This document shows, one piece after another, positions 1 through 7,846 of a stretch of 14,207 nt of DNA (position 1 is its first letter; every line of letters begins with the position of its first letter). The notes beneath the pieces were generated by a model, which was not told the origin of the DNA, ran no database searches, and was given only the letters and a program-made list of their open reading frames with translations. The stretch covers positions 1-14,207 of the forward strand of contig JAUZOB010000052.1 of the NCBI GenBank assembly GCA_030706665.1. The letters are read 5' to 3'. This DNA is from Bacteroidota bacterium (lineage in GTDB: Bacteria; Bacteroidota; Bacteroidia; Bacteroidales; Prolixibacteraceae). A program made the translations under genes and the position numbers.

Positions 1-146
1 GGGAAATATTTGTTCCTAACAATGAGAAGAAAACTGTTCCAAAATGTTTCATTTATAAGGATGTGGAGAGGAGATGGTGGAATAATAATGGAGATATGGA
101 AAATCGAATAGAAGAAATTAATAGAATAAATTCAGAGTTCGTTTAA
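1..146 (+). CDS. C-terminal end of an unidentified protein (partial)
   Basis: An open frame enters from the left edge (first full codon at 3) and ends at TAA 144-146, giving 47 residues. The visible part is charged and asparagine-rich, with a WWNNNGD stretch and a final amphipathic segment rich in E, I, R and N that could be helical. No catalytic motif or membrane segment is visible, so I cannot name a family. No convincing hairpin terminator follows it on the plus strand. The next structure, at 244-274, fits the minus-strand tRNAs better. The frame has natural amino-acid composition and runs uninterrupted from the edge, which favours a real gene end, but the piece is short enough that a chance frame cannot be excluded. 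Confidence 0.5.
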   Translation, partial: EIFVPNNEKKTVPKCFIYKDVERRWWNNNGDMENRIEEINRINSEFV

Positions 147-243
147 AAAATAAACGGTTCTCTCAATAAATCTGATCCCATAAATCGTGTGGAAATTTTC
201 TAAAAAGTAATGATTTTCTGGCAAGAATCTGGCAATAAATAAA

Positions 244-274
244 AAACACCTACATATCATTTATGTAAGTGTTT
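244..274 (-). terminator. Rho-independent terminator of the tRNA-Gln pair
   Basis: The arms 244-256 and 262-274 form a 13-bp stem with a 5-nt loop. The single non-Watson-Crick position is a G-T wobble when read as minus-strand RNA but an A-C mismatch on the plus strand. On the minus strand the stem is followed at once by a T-rich tract (TTTTTTATTTATT, complement of 243-231). Stem polarity and tail both indicate termination of transcripts leaving the tRNA-Gln genes. Confidence 0.85.
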
Positions 275-284
275 GATTATCTTG

Positions 285-357
285 TTGTCCTGCCAGGGCT
301 CGAACCTGGACTCTTCTGATCCAGAATCAGACGTGTTGCCAATTACACCACAAGACA
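285..357 (-). tRNA. tRNA-Gln (anticodon CTG)
   Basis: The reverse complement folds as a full cloverleaf of 73 nt. The 7-bp acceptor stem pairs TGTCTTG with CAGGACA (one G-T pair), followed by discriminator A. The D-arm contains GTGTAATTGGCAACAC. The anticodon stem TCTGA/TCAGA encloses the loop TTCTGGA, so the anticodon is CTG. The T-arm is CCAGG-TTCGAGC-CCTGG. The 3' CCA is not encoded. It is the second gene of a tandem pair and lies just upstream of a strong intrinsic terminator. It reads CAG codons. Confidence 0.96.
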
Positions 358-372
358 ATTTTTAAATAGATG

Positions 373-445
373 TTGTCCCACCAGGGCTCGAACCTGAACT
401 CTTCAGAACCAAAATCTGACGTGTTACCAATTACACCATGGGACA
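373..445 (-). tRNA. tRNA-Gln (anticodon TTG)
   Basis: The reverse complement gives a 73-nt cloverleaf. The acceptor pair is TGTCCCA/TGGGACA, followed by discriminator A. The anticodon stem TCAGA/TCTGA surrounds the loop TTTTGGT, so the anticodon is TTG, reading CAA and by wobble CAG. The T-arm TCAGG-TTCGAGC-CCTGG includes one G-T pair. CCA is not encoded. It lies 15 nt upstream of the CTG isoacceptor and is very similar to it, indicating tandem duplication followed by anticodon divergence. It is the promoter-proximal gene. Confidence 0.96.
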
Positions 446-472
446 ATCTCCTTGTCTTTTCTAAAGACTCTG

Positions 473-503
473 CAAAAGTAAAAAATAATTCTTTCAGACC
501 AAA
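473..503 (-). promoter_or_regulatory. Promoter of the tRNA-Gln operon
   Basis: Read on the minus strand, TTTG (503-500) is followed by a 19-nt spacer and TACTTTTG (480-473). This is an exact match to the Bacteroidetes primary-sigma consensus TTTG / TAnnTTTG. The expected start lies about 20 nt before the mature tRNA 5' end at 445. The spacer and -33 element overlap a perfect 13-bp inverted repeat (478-514). Confidence 0.85.
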
Positions 504-514
504 TTATTTTTTAC
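478..514. repeat. Perfect 13-bp AT-rich inverted repeat in the tRNA-Gln promoter
   Basis: GTAAAAAATAATT (478-490) and its exact reverse complement (502-514) flank an 11-nt loop. The repeat covers the promoter spacer and the -33 box of the tRNA-Gln promoter. It could be a regulator-binding palindrome, a cruciform, or a weak transcript end for whatever was once encoded by the decayed gene upstream on the same strand. The AT-only stem makes an efficient terminator unlikely. Confidence 0.7.
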
Positions 515-580
515 ATTTTTGAGTATTCACAGGCTGTTGAGACACACCCATATATCTGTTTTCATAGGCTATTAGAATGA

Positions 581-857
581 TTAATAGGGCCTCTTTGTGA
601 AAATTCCGAAGAACCGGCTTGCTCCGTAATATTCATCCTTATTCTTCAGATTCTTGTGTTTAAACCTGTTTCTGTCAGAGTACAAATGTTCTTCTTCGAT
701 TGAGCATTTCCGAATGATTAGGGACTGTATCGGGAATCAAATCTTTCAAAATGGATGCAATTGATTCCTTGTAGACAGTCGGTTCCTTTCGGATGGCAAG
801 TGTAATAGCTGTCGCGTTGTGATGCTTAGAAAAAGCAATTCCTGATTCTGCAGATGT
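581..857 (-). pseudogene. Frameshifted C-terminal remnant of an unidentified protein
   Basis: Two overlapping minus-strand frames look protein-like but neither has a start. Frame A runs from a stop near 860 down to TGA at 675 and includes AESGIAFSKHHNATAITLA and YKESIASILKDLIPDTVPN. Frame B runs from 736 to TAA at 581 and ends with DEYYGASRFFGIFTKRPY. The two share 675-736, so one indel in that stretch would join them into a single C-terminal region of roughly 85-90 residues. The family is unknown to me. The natural composition of both segments and the lack of any start codon suggest a decayed gene whose 5' part was lost, before the GT117 promoter region. Chance open frames remain possible. 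Confidence 0.4.
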
Positions 858-910
858 TTAAGAAGGTTTATTGAAATTAATCAATTAAGTTTATAGTTGA
901 ATTAAAGTGC

Positions 911-943
911 TTTGATATCTCTCTGTGTAAATGGGTATCTTTT
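911..943 (+). promoter_or_regulatory. Probable promoter of the GT117 gene
   Basis: TTTG (911-914) and TATCTTTT (936-943) are separated by 21 nt, close to the Bacteroidetes pattern with one mismatch in the last position of the -7 box. The start would lie near 950, leaving a leader of about 90 nt before ATG 1043. The match is weaker than at the four exact promoters elsewhere in this window. Confidence 0.45.
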
Positions 944-1042
944 TGAGTCTAAGTCTTTAAAAGGAGTATACTCAGAGGGACAAAAAAGCGATTTTAGTAT
1001 AGAAAGCTTCTGTTTCAGAAAGAAAGTACGAGTATTAAGAGT

Positions 1043-4000
1043 ATGGTGAAATTCAGAAAATATAACCGACTGACAGGATGGATTGTGTTTTGCATATCCA
1101 CATTCGTTTATATTTTAACCCTCGAACCTACCGTAAGCTGGTGGGATTGCGGTGAACTTATCCCTTCTGCATACAAGCTGGAAGTGTGCCATCCTCCCGG
1201 AGCACCTCTCTATCTGCTATTGGGACGCATCTTTTCATTGTTCGCTCTCACAAAAGCACAGGTGGCCTTAACGGTTAACCTATTGTCTGCTTTGGCAAGC
1301 AGTTTTACCGTTCTCTTTCTATTCTGGACAATTACCCATATCAGCAGGCGTATTATATGCGCAAAGGATGGGCAGATAACACCCAGTCGCATCATCGCGA
1401 TTATTGGGGCCGGGGTGGTCGGTAGTTTAGCTTTTGCCTTTTCAGATACTTTCTGGTTCTCAGCTGTAGAGGCTGAAGTTTATGCCCTCTCGTCTTTTTT
1501 TACAGCAATAACATTTTGGGCTGTATTGCGCTGGGAGGAAGAAGCCGGAAAACCCTATGCAAATCGATGGATTGTTCTAATCGCTTTATTGACGGGACTC
1601 TCTGTCGGTGTCCATCTTTTGAATATCCTGATAATCCCGGCAATCGTTCTGGTTTATTATTTCCGTTTGTATAAAACAAGTCCAGGTGGTTTATTAAAAG
1701 CAATTCTGTTGGGATGCCTCTTTTTGCTTATTACGATGTATCTGATCATCCCCGGCGTTCCTCGTTTAGCTTCGGTGATTGAGCTTTATTGCGTAAACTC
1801 TCTTCGCTTGCCATTTAACTCAGGATTGTGGTTTTTCCTGATTCTCATAACTCTCTTGTTTGCAGTATTAATCTTTGTTACGATAAAATATAAAAGGCCG
1901 GTTGAAAATCTGATTGTGACGGCATTGGCTGTTTTCATGATAGGCTTCTCTTCATATGCGGTTATCATGATTCGTGCGAACGCCAATCCTCCGATAAATG
2001 AAGATAATCCCAATACGCTTTTTAACCTGGTCAACTATTTGAATCGGGAACAATATGGAGAGAGCCCGCTATTCTATGGGCCTTATTATTCAGCTCCGCT
2101 TTTATATTACCGTCAGCATAAACCGCTGTATCAAAAGGAGGGGACAATCTATGCCGAATGTGGGCGTCATCCGGTGGGGAAGGTTTATGATGATCATTTC
2201 TGTACTTTATTCCCGCGTATGTATAGTCCGGTTCCTGCTCATATCAAAGCATATAAAGAGTGGGGAAAGGTGAAAGGCGAGATGGTTAATTTTGTCAGAG
2301 AAGATGAAAAGAAGAGCATTCTGAAACCTACCTTTAAGGAGAACCTGCGTTTCTTCTTCTCCTATCAGGTTAACTTTATGTATTTCCGTTATCTGATGTG
2401 GAACTTCTCCGGGCGACAGAATGATATACAGGGAGCCGGGAATGTATTTGAGGGCAACTGGATTACAGGGATAGACCGTTTCGATGCCCTCCGGTTGGGG
2501 CCTCAGGACAAGCTTCCGCAATATCTTAAGCAACATCCGGCCCGAAACCGTTATTATATGATTCCCTTTATTCTGGGGCTTTTGGGTATCATTGCTCTTT
2601 GTCGTTCGGGAGCTGTTGGAAAACGATATCTGGGAGTAACAATCGTCCTTTTCTTAATGACCGGGTTGGCGGTAGCCGTTTACCTGAATCAGACTCCTTT
2701 GCAACCGCGCGAAAGGGACTATGCCTATGTCGGTTCTTTTTATGCTTTTGCAATCTGGATCGGTCTCGGAGTAATCTTTTTCGTACAGGTTCTCAGCCGA
2801 TGGTGTAAATCTCATTGGACTCCCATAGCGATCTCATCGATCTGCCTTTTAGCAGTCCCCGGATTGATGGCGTCAGAAAACTATGATGACCACAATCGTT
2901 CACATCGATATATGGCTCGCGATTATGCTTTAAACTATCTTGAGTCATGTGCACCGAATGCAATTTTATTTACATACGGCGATAATGATACCTTCCCGCT
3001 CTGGTACTTGCAAGAGGTCGAGGGAATACGTACCGACGTAAGGGTTTGCAATCTTTCTTTGCTCTCTGCCGATTGGTATATTAACCAGTTGCGCAGGTCA
3101 TACAATAATTCCCCTGCGTTTAAGCTGGGATTGGATGCCGAAAAATACCGGACAGGAAAGAGAGAACTGATTTATGTCAGTGACTTTACCGATAAGATCT
3201 TGGATCTTGATACGGCACTTAACTATGTAAACAGCGACAGCCCTTCAAAAATGATATCGCTTGACCATGGGGCTGACATGAATTTTATTCCGTCTCAGCT
3301 TCTAAGCCTTAAAGTTGACCGACAAAAGGTGGTCCGGAACGAAATTGTTGAACATTGTATGCTCGATCAGGTTCCCAATGAAATTGTCCTTTGTTTCCCC
3401 AATGATCAAATCAAAAAATCAGATCTGGCCGTTTTAGATATTTTGCAACACAATATATGGGACCGTCCGGTTTATTTTGATGAAAGTGCAATACAAACGC
3501 TGGGATTCAATATGGAAGATTATCTGCAACTCGACGGATTTGCCTATCGATTGGTTCCTTTGCACGATCTGTCCCGTCATACCGGATTAGGAGGAATAAA
3601 TACTAAGCTCCTCTATGGGAATCTGATGACTAAATTCAGATGGGGGAACGTAAACCGCAAGGATGTTTTCCTTGATGACACGAATCTGAAAGAGATTGAA
3701 ATCATAGGAGCCGTAAAGACTTTCTGCCGGTTGGGGAAAAAACTGACGGATGAAGGAATGCACGCCAAGGCTTTATCTGTACTCGATCGGGCTGCTTCTC
3801 TATTTGTAAACTCTCAGGTGCCGCATGATTACAGTCGGGTCCAGTTAGCAGATGCTTATTTCTATTGCGGGTGTCCGGAAAAAGGGATTGCCCTCATTCG
3901 AAGTGTAAGTAAGTCATGCTTTGAAAAACTTGATTATATGATCTCTCTGCCGGAATCCTTTTCGGATAGGGTTGAATCTGCCAAAGAAGACCAACTGGCT

Positions 4001-4141
4001 ATTCTGCATAGTATGCTCCGAATTAGCGAGCGTTATAATCAAATCCCCGTTCTTCATGAACTGGAAGGGATGTTAATGAAACTTTCTTCTCTTGACCAGC
4101 AAAAGATGCATCTCTCAAAGAAGAAGCGTCACAAATGTTAG
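1043..4141 (+). CDS. DUF2723 / GT117 family membrane glycosyltransferase (putative protein O-mannosyltransferase-like)
   Basis: This 1032-residue integral membrane protein has the Bacteroidetes DUF2723 signature. After a first membrane helix (about 12-27) comes EPTVSWWDCGE (28-38) with HPPGAPLY (50-57), the acidic first-loop motif expected of GT-C type enzymes that use lipid-linked sugars. Further hydrophobic helices lie at about 76-98, 118-132, 145-163, 175-207, 217-236, 262-280 and 290-310. A soluble segment (about 312-500) is followed by helices at about 504-520, 529-548, 563-582 and 593-610, with the family motif QPRERDYAYVGSFYAFAIW (554-572) between two of them. The remaining ~420 residues are probably periplasmic and include YGDNDTFPLWYLQE (645-658). 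Transfer of sugar to exported proteins is inferred from the family, and no substrate is visible. The start lacks a Shine-Dalgarno sequence, as is common here. Its TAG overlaps the stop of convergent lpxK. Confidence 0.9.
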   Translation: MVKFRKYNRLTGWIVFCISTFVYILTLEPTVSWWDCGELIPSAYKLEVCHPPGAPLYLLLGRIFSLFALTKAQVALTVNLLSALASSFTVLFLFWTITHISRRIICAKDGQITPSRIIAIIGAGVVGSLAFAFSDTFWFSAVEAEVYALSSFFTAITFWAVLRWEEEAGKPYANRWIVLIALLTGLSVGVHLLNILIIPAIVLVYYFRLYKTSPGGLLKAILLGCLFLLITMYLIIPGVPRLASVIELYCVNSLRLPFNSGLWFFLILITLLFAVLIFVTIKYKRPVENLIVTALAVFMIGFSSYAVIMIRANANPPINEDNPNTLFNLVNYLNREQYGESPLFYGPYYSAPLLYYRQHKPLYQKEGTIYAECGRHPVGKVYDDHFCTLFPRMYSPVPAHIKAYKEWGKVKGEMVNFVREDEKKSILKPTFKENLRFFFSYQVNFMYFRYLMWNFSGRQNDIQGAGNVFEGNWITGIDRFDALRLGPQDKLPQYLKQHPARNRYYMIPFILGLLGIIALCRSGAVGKRYLGVTIVLFLMTGLAVAVYLNQTPLQPRERDYAYVGSFYAFAIWIGLGVIFFVQVLSRWCKSHWTPIAISSICLLAVPGLMASENYDDHNRSHRYMARDYALNYLESCAPNAILFTYGDNDTFPLWYLQEVEGIRTDVRVCNLSLLSADWYINQLRRSYNNSPAFKLGLDAEKYRTGKRELIYVSDFTDKILDLDTALNYVNSDSPSKMISLDHGADMNFIPSQLLSLKVDRQKVVRNEIVEHCMLDQVPNEIVLCFPNDQIKKSDLAVLDILQHNIWDRPVYFDESAIQTLGFNMEDYLQLDGFAYRLVPLHDLSRHTGLGGINTKLLYGNLMTKFRWGNVNRKDVFLDDTNLKEIEIIGAVKTFCRLGKKLTDEGMHAKALSVLDRAASLFVNSQVPHDYSRVQLADAYFYCGCPEKGIALIRSVSKSCFEKLDYMISLPESFSDRVESAKEDQLAILHSMLRISERYNQIPVLHELEGMLMKLSSLDQQKMHLSKKKRHKC

Positions 4142-5250
4142 TTGGTGTGGTGTGCTTGCTTCTCTTTCTTTTGTAAATCGGTGTTGCTGATATTCTCTCT
4201 TACGTAATTCAAAATCTTACTGTTGAACGCTTTTCTTTCATTGTCGAGAAAATCAATCCGGATCGGGAGAATAAATAAATGGCGTTGTAAGTTGGGCGGG
4301 ATACTGTCAATCTCGCGCAATCGCATCCAGTCTTTCTCTGTGGTTACGATGATCTTCCGGTCACCGATGACGTTGGAAAATTCTTTGGAGATCGTTTCTA
4401 TATCCGAAGCAGTGAAGTTATGATGATCAGAGAAATTCAGGTTGTAAATTGCATTGGATAACTGCGACAGATGATTGTGCAACGGTTTGGGATTTGCAAT
4501 TCCGGTTACCAATAAAATGTTGAGCGGATCTTTTAAATCTGTCTTAAACTCAATCGCTTTGTCGGGGAATGCAGGTCGCAGATCGTCATATCTTATGGTA
4601 GAAAAGAAAAGATTCTGATAAGGTTTGATCTGAAGATTCTTTGCAATGATCCTTCTGGTAATCGGAGGAATCTCTTCAGGACATTTGGTAATAATAATGA
4701 TATTGGCTCTCGTCATTTCTTTGGCTAATTCACGCAGCCGACCGAATGGAAGCATATGATCGTCCCAGATCGGACGATTGTAGTCGATTAATAAAATATT
4801 GATTCCGGGTGTTACATGCCGATGCTGATAAGCGTCATCGAGTAGTATAACGTCAGGGACGGGCGATTTATCTGCCTTCATCAAATTATGGATCCCCCTG
4901 ACACGCCTCTCGTCAACCGCAACCGTGACTTCCGGGTATTTATTTTTCATCTGCATGGGTTCGTCCCCAATCTCACTTGCCAAAGGATGACTTCCGGCCA
5001 ATACAAATCCGTTGGTTTTCCTTTTATAACCCCGACTCAATACCGCAACCCTGAATTCTTTTCGAAGAAGATTAATAAGATACTCTGTATGCGGAGTCTT
5101 TCCTGTGCCGCCAACGGTAATATTCCCGACTGAGATGACGGGGGTTTCAAATTCGGTAGAGGTAAGGATTTTGTAATCAAAAAACAGGTTTCTGATATAT
5201 ACAATCATTCCATAAAGGAGCGAAAATGGGTATAGAAATATTCGAATCAT
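4138..5250 (-). CDS. lpxK: Tetraacyldisaccharide 4'-kinase (lipid A)
   Basis: LpxK phosphorylates the 4' position of the tetraacyldisaccharide 1-phosphate to make lipid IVA, at the cytoplasmic face of the inner membrane. The protein begins with a hydrophobic membrane-associating helix (FLYPFSLLYGMIVYI), followed by the P-loop GNITVGGTGKTPHTEYLI (about 42-59) and the DDAYQHRH motif characteristic of LpxK, then a C-terminal half with TTEKDWMRL. The length of 370 residues is normal. I chose ATG at 5250. A GTG directly upstream (5253) is also possible and adds one residue. No clear Shine-Dalgarno or promoter consensus is seen. sppA lies upstream on the same strand but a strong terminator sits between them, so lpxK probably has its own start signal or depends on read-through. 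Its TAA (4140-4138) overlaps the stop of the opposing GT117 gene. Confidence 0.95.
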   Translation of the reverse strand: MIRIFLYPFSLLYGMIVYIRNLFFDYKILTSTEFETPVISVGNITVGGTGKTPHTEYLINLLRKEFRVAVLSRGYKRKTNGFVLAGSHPLASEIGDEPMQMKNKYPEVTVAVDERRVRGIHNLMKADKSPVPDVILLDDAYQHRHVTPGINILLIDYNRPIWDDHMLPFGRLRELAKEMTRANIIIITKCPEEIPPITRRIIAKNLQIKPYQNLFFSTIRYDDLRPAFPDKAIEFKTDLKDPLNILLVTGIANPKPLHNHLSQLSNAIYNLNFSDHHNFTASDIETISKEFSNVIGDRKIIVTTEKDWMRLREIDSIPPNLQRHLFILPIRIDFLDNERKAFNSKILNYVRENISNTDLQKKEKQAHHTN

Positions 5251-5353
5251 CACGATATGCTTATTTCACGTCTAATTTCACAAAATATCGGCTAAAAAAA
5301 AAGAAGTTCCTTAAAAAGTAGCCTTTTTATGACAATGATTTTTATTTGAAAAG

Positions 5354-5386
5354 AAAGGAGGCTGCCTTTAGAAGACAGCCTCCTTT
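5354..5386 (-). terminator. Rho-independent terminator after sppA
   Basis: AAAGGAGGCTG (5354-5364) pairs perfectly with CAGCCTCCTTT (5376-5386): an 11-bp GC-containing stem with an 11-nt loop. On the minus strand the stem is followed by CTTTTC and a T/A-rich stretch. It lies 37 nt beyond the sppA stop and before lpxK, so it should terminate or attenuate sppA transcripts ahead of lpxK. Confidence 0.8.
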
Positions 5387-5422
5387 GATATCATATGCAT
5401 TTGAAAAACTGCAATGAGCTAT

Positions 5423-7195
5423 TTAATAGATCTTTTCATCGTAAGGCATACGGGCCATTATTCCGAAATGAGTCGAAGCATTATGAATAAAAGTGTATTG
5501 CTCATAAGCTTCTCCCAGTTGTGCGTGAAGAATTTTTGCTTTCACATCATTGCTAATCCCTTTCAGAAGTTCCTGGAAAGGATCTTTAATTTCCGGAAGG
5601 TCTACGATTCTGTATCTGTCAAGTTTTGCCTTCTTCGCTGCAATTGCTATAGCCTTGTCTATTCCGCCCAGTTCATCGACCAGTCCGATCTGTTTGGCCA
5701 TTGCACCGGTCCATACGCGCCCCTGTCCGATGCTGTCAACATGAGCAAAGGTCAATCTGCGCCCTTCTGAAACATGATTTACAAAAGTGGCATAACCCCT
5801 TTCGATATAAGACTGGATCAAAATTCTTTCTTCGGGACTGAGGGCTCTGGTCAGTGAAGGCATATCACTGTGTTTATTGGTCATGGCCCGATCGTAAGTG
5901 ATGCCCAGCTTGTCTTCAAGAAGTTTTTTCGCATTGGGGATCATGCCAAAAATACCGATTGATCCGGTAATTGTATTGGGTTGTGCCACAATAACATTTG
6001 CCGGACAAGCCATGTAATAACCGCCTGATGCCGCAACATCTCCGAAGGAGGCGATCACCGGTTTTACTTTTTTGGCCAGATTTACTTCTCTCCACATAAT
6101 CTCAGAACCTAAAGCACTTCCGCCGGGAGAGTTAATTCGGAGCACAATGGCCTTAATTGAAGCGTCCTCACGGGCTTTTCTGATTTCACGGGCCATTACT
6201 TCCGAATCAATGGAATTATTTCCACTGCCTCCCATGTCAATTTCACCGACCGCATAGATCACCGCAATTTTTTCTTTTGCCAGGCCTTTCCCATCAGTTT
6301 TTGCAGGGGTCTTTGAGTATTCTGCAACATTGACGGAAGCAATGTCGTTGCCCTTTTGTGTCCCGGTAAGTTTCCGAAGGTCATCTAATATCTGGTCTTT
6401 ATATTTTACTCCATCGATAAGTTTCGCTTTTGCTGCAACTTCGGGTCCCTGAAAAGTCAATACCCTGTCTGCAAGAGAGTCCAGGCGGTTAACCGGAATC
6501 TTCCTCTTTTCAGATATTTTATTCAGCATATGCGACCACAAACCATTAATGTAGGCTTCGACCTGCTCGCGGTTGGCAGGACTCATCTTATCCTGCATGT
6601 AAGGCTCAACGGCCGATTTATATTTTCCATGACGAATGATCTGCATGTCAACGCCGATCTTATCAAGCGCTTTTTTGTAAAAGGCTCTCTCTGAATTCAA
6701 TCCTCTGAAGTCAAGAGTCCCGGCAGGATTAATAAATATGCTGTCGGCAGCTGTCGAAAGATAATAAGCCGGTTGGGTCATGGCATCGGAATAGGCATAG
6801 ATGAATTTGCCTGACTTCTTGAAATCGAACAGTGCATTCCGGATTTGTTCAATCGTCGCCATTCCTGATTGAATAACCGTAAGGTTCAAATAGATCCCCT
6901 TGATGTTTTCATCAGTCTTGGCTTTGTTGATGCAATCAAGAATCTGATTAAGTCCTACCTGCTGAATTGACTCAAGTCCGGGTAGTCCGAGGTCACTGAA
7001 TGGATTTTTACATCCCCGTTCGGCAATGGGCGTATCAAGCTTGATGGTGAGGACGGAGTTTTCTTTTACAGTCACCTCTTTGTCTGCCGTTGAAACTATA
7101 ATCGATATAATTCCGAGGCTAATTACCAGGATCAGAATCAGGGCTACTAAGGTACCCAGGAGTGATGCTAATGTATACTTCAAAAAGTTTTTCAT
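5423..7195 (-). CDS. sppA: Signal peptide peptidase SppA, 67-kDa type
   Basis: SppA is a membrane-anchored serine protease with a Ser/Lys dyad that degrades cleaved signal peptides. This 590-residue protein has one N-terminal anchor (about residues 8-34) and two tandem S49 domains, as in the long E. coli form. The general-base lysine is K193 in HGKYKSAVEPY of the first domain. The nucleophile is S390 in GDVAASGGYYMAC of the second domain, next to LRINSPGGSALGSE (about 353-366). Both catalytic residues are intact. The start at 7195 gives a short basic stretch and then the anchor, as expected. It is divergent from folK across 97 bp, with a minus-strand -7 box (7282-7275), and ends in a strong terminator before lpxK. 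Confidence 0.96.
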   Translation of the reverse strand: MKNFLKYTLASLLGTLVALILILVISLGIISIIVSTADKEVTVKENSVLTIKLDTPIAERGCKNPFSDLGLPGLESIQQVGLNQILDCINKAKTDENIKGIYLNLTVIQSGMATIEQIRNALFDFKKSGKFIYAYSDAMTQPAYYLSTAADSIFINPAGTLDFRGLNSERAFYKKALDKIGVDMQIIRHGKYKSAVEPYMQDKMSPANREQVEAYINGLWSHMLNKISEKRKIPVNRLDSLADRVLTFQGPEVAAKAKLIDGVKYKDQILDDLRKLTGTQKGNDIASVNVAEYSKTPAKTDGKGLAKEKIAVIYAVGEIDMGGSGNNSIDSEVMAREIRKAREDASIKAIVLRINSPGGSALGSEIMWREVNLAKKVKPVIASFGDVAASGGYYMACPANVIVAQPNTITGSIGIFGMIPNAKKLLEDKLGITYDRAMTNKHSDMPSLTRALSPEERILIQSYIERGYATFVNHVSEGRRLTFAHVDSIGQGRVWTGAMAKQIGLVDELGGIDKAIAIAAKKAKLDRYRIVDLPEIKDPFQELLKGISNDVKAKILHAQLGEAYEQYTFIHNASTHFGIMARMPYDEKIY

Positions 7196-7274
7196 AATTG
7201 CTGTTGATGTAGAGGCGAATAATAGTAAAAATTTTCTAACCTTTGAATATGTCTTTAAAGAAAGGTATAAATTA

Positions 7275-7282
7275 CAAAGTTA
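7275..7282 (-). promoter_or_regulatory. Candidate -7 element for sppA
   Basis: Read on the minus strand this is TAACTTTG, an exact TAnnTTTG box that would start transcription about 70 nt before the sppA ATG. The nearest upstream TTTG (7300-7297) is only 14 nt away, shorter than the usual 19-21, so the -33 part is not convincing. On the opposite strand, TTTG 7242-7245 with TATAAATT 7266-7273 is a weak candidate for folK. The two would overlap back to back. Confidence 0.35.
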
Positions 7283-7292
7283 ATTTGATAAA

Positions 7293-7787
7293 ATGACAAA
7301 ATCGTATCTAATTCTTGGAGGGAATCAGGGAAATAAAGAAAATTACAGACTCTGTGCGATCGATGAGATCCGCAATCGTTGCGGAGAGCTTATTTCTTTG
7401 TCGCAGGTATATCTGACGGAGCCCTGGGGGTTCGAATGCGATGACTTGTTTTGGAATCAGGCTGTTTGTATAGAGACACAGCTGTCTCCGGAGAGCTTGC
7501 TGGAAGAGCTGCTTGATATTGAACATCGGTTGGGCCGCATCCGCGATAAAGCAGGATATCAGTCCCGAACAATTGATATTGATATTCTTTACTATGACGA
7601 TGAGATCATAACGACCGATAAACTGATTATCCCTCACCCGAAAATTCACCTTCGACGTTTTGTTCTTTGTCCGTTGTGCGACATCGCGCCTGATTACATT
7701 CATCCGGTCTTTGGAAAATCGAATCTGCAACTCTTAAATGAATGCCCGGACAAGAATAAGGCATTCTTGCAGGAAAAGGATGAATAA
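7293..7787 (+). CDS. folK: 2-amino-4-hydroxy-6-hydroxymethyldihydropteridine diphosphokinase (HPPK)
   Basis: FolK transfers pyrophosphate from ATP to 6-hydroxymethyl-7,8-dihydropterin, the step before dihydropteroate synthase in folate synthesis, in the cytoplasm. The 164-residue length matches single-domain HPPK. Visible landmarks are the opening LILGGNQGNK (6-15), the pterin-loop region TEPWGFECDDLFWNQAV (42-58), and the catalytic stretch from GRIR (81-84) through SRTIDIDIL (91-99), which supplies R82, R84, R92 and the magnesium-binding D95 and D97. IPHPKIH (113-119) and RRFVLCPLCDIAP (121-133) complete the fold. There is no FolP or FolB fusion. It diverges from sppA and converges on upp, with an unusual 80-bp palindrome just downstream. 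Confidence 0.96.
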   Translation: MTKSYLILGGNQGNKENYRLCAIDEIRNRCGELISLSQVYLTEPWGFECDDLFWNQAVCIETQLSPESLLEELLDIEHRLGRIRDKAGYQSRTIDIDILYYDDEIITTDKLIIPHPKIHLRRFVLCPLCDIAPDYIHPVFGKSNLQLLNECPDKNKAFLQEKDE

Positions 7788-7846
7788 ACGGAGCCTATCT
7801 TCTCCTGCTTCCCGCTTATTTGAAAATAGCAACACAAAATTATAAC

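Noticed and set aside
531..550. Possible insertion-sequence end
   Set aside because: CAGGCTGTTGAGACACACCC only loosely resembles known IS ends, no matching inverted copy is seen nearby, and no target duplication can be recognised.
7308..7730. 140-codon minus-strand ORF inside folK
   Set aside because: It is fully antisense to the well-conserved HPPK sequence and has no recognisable domain.
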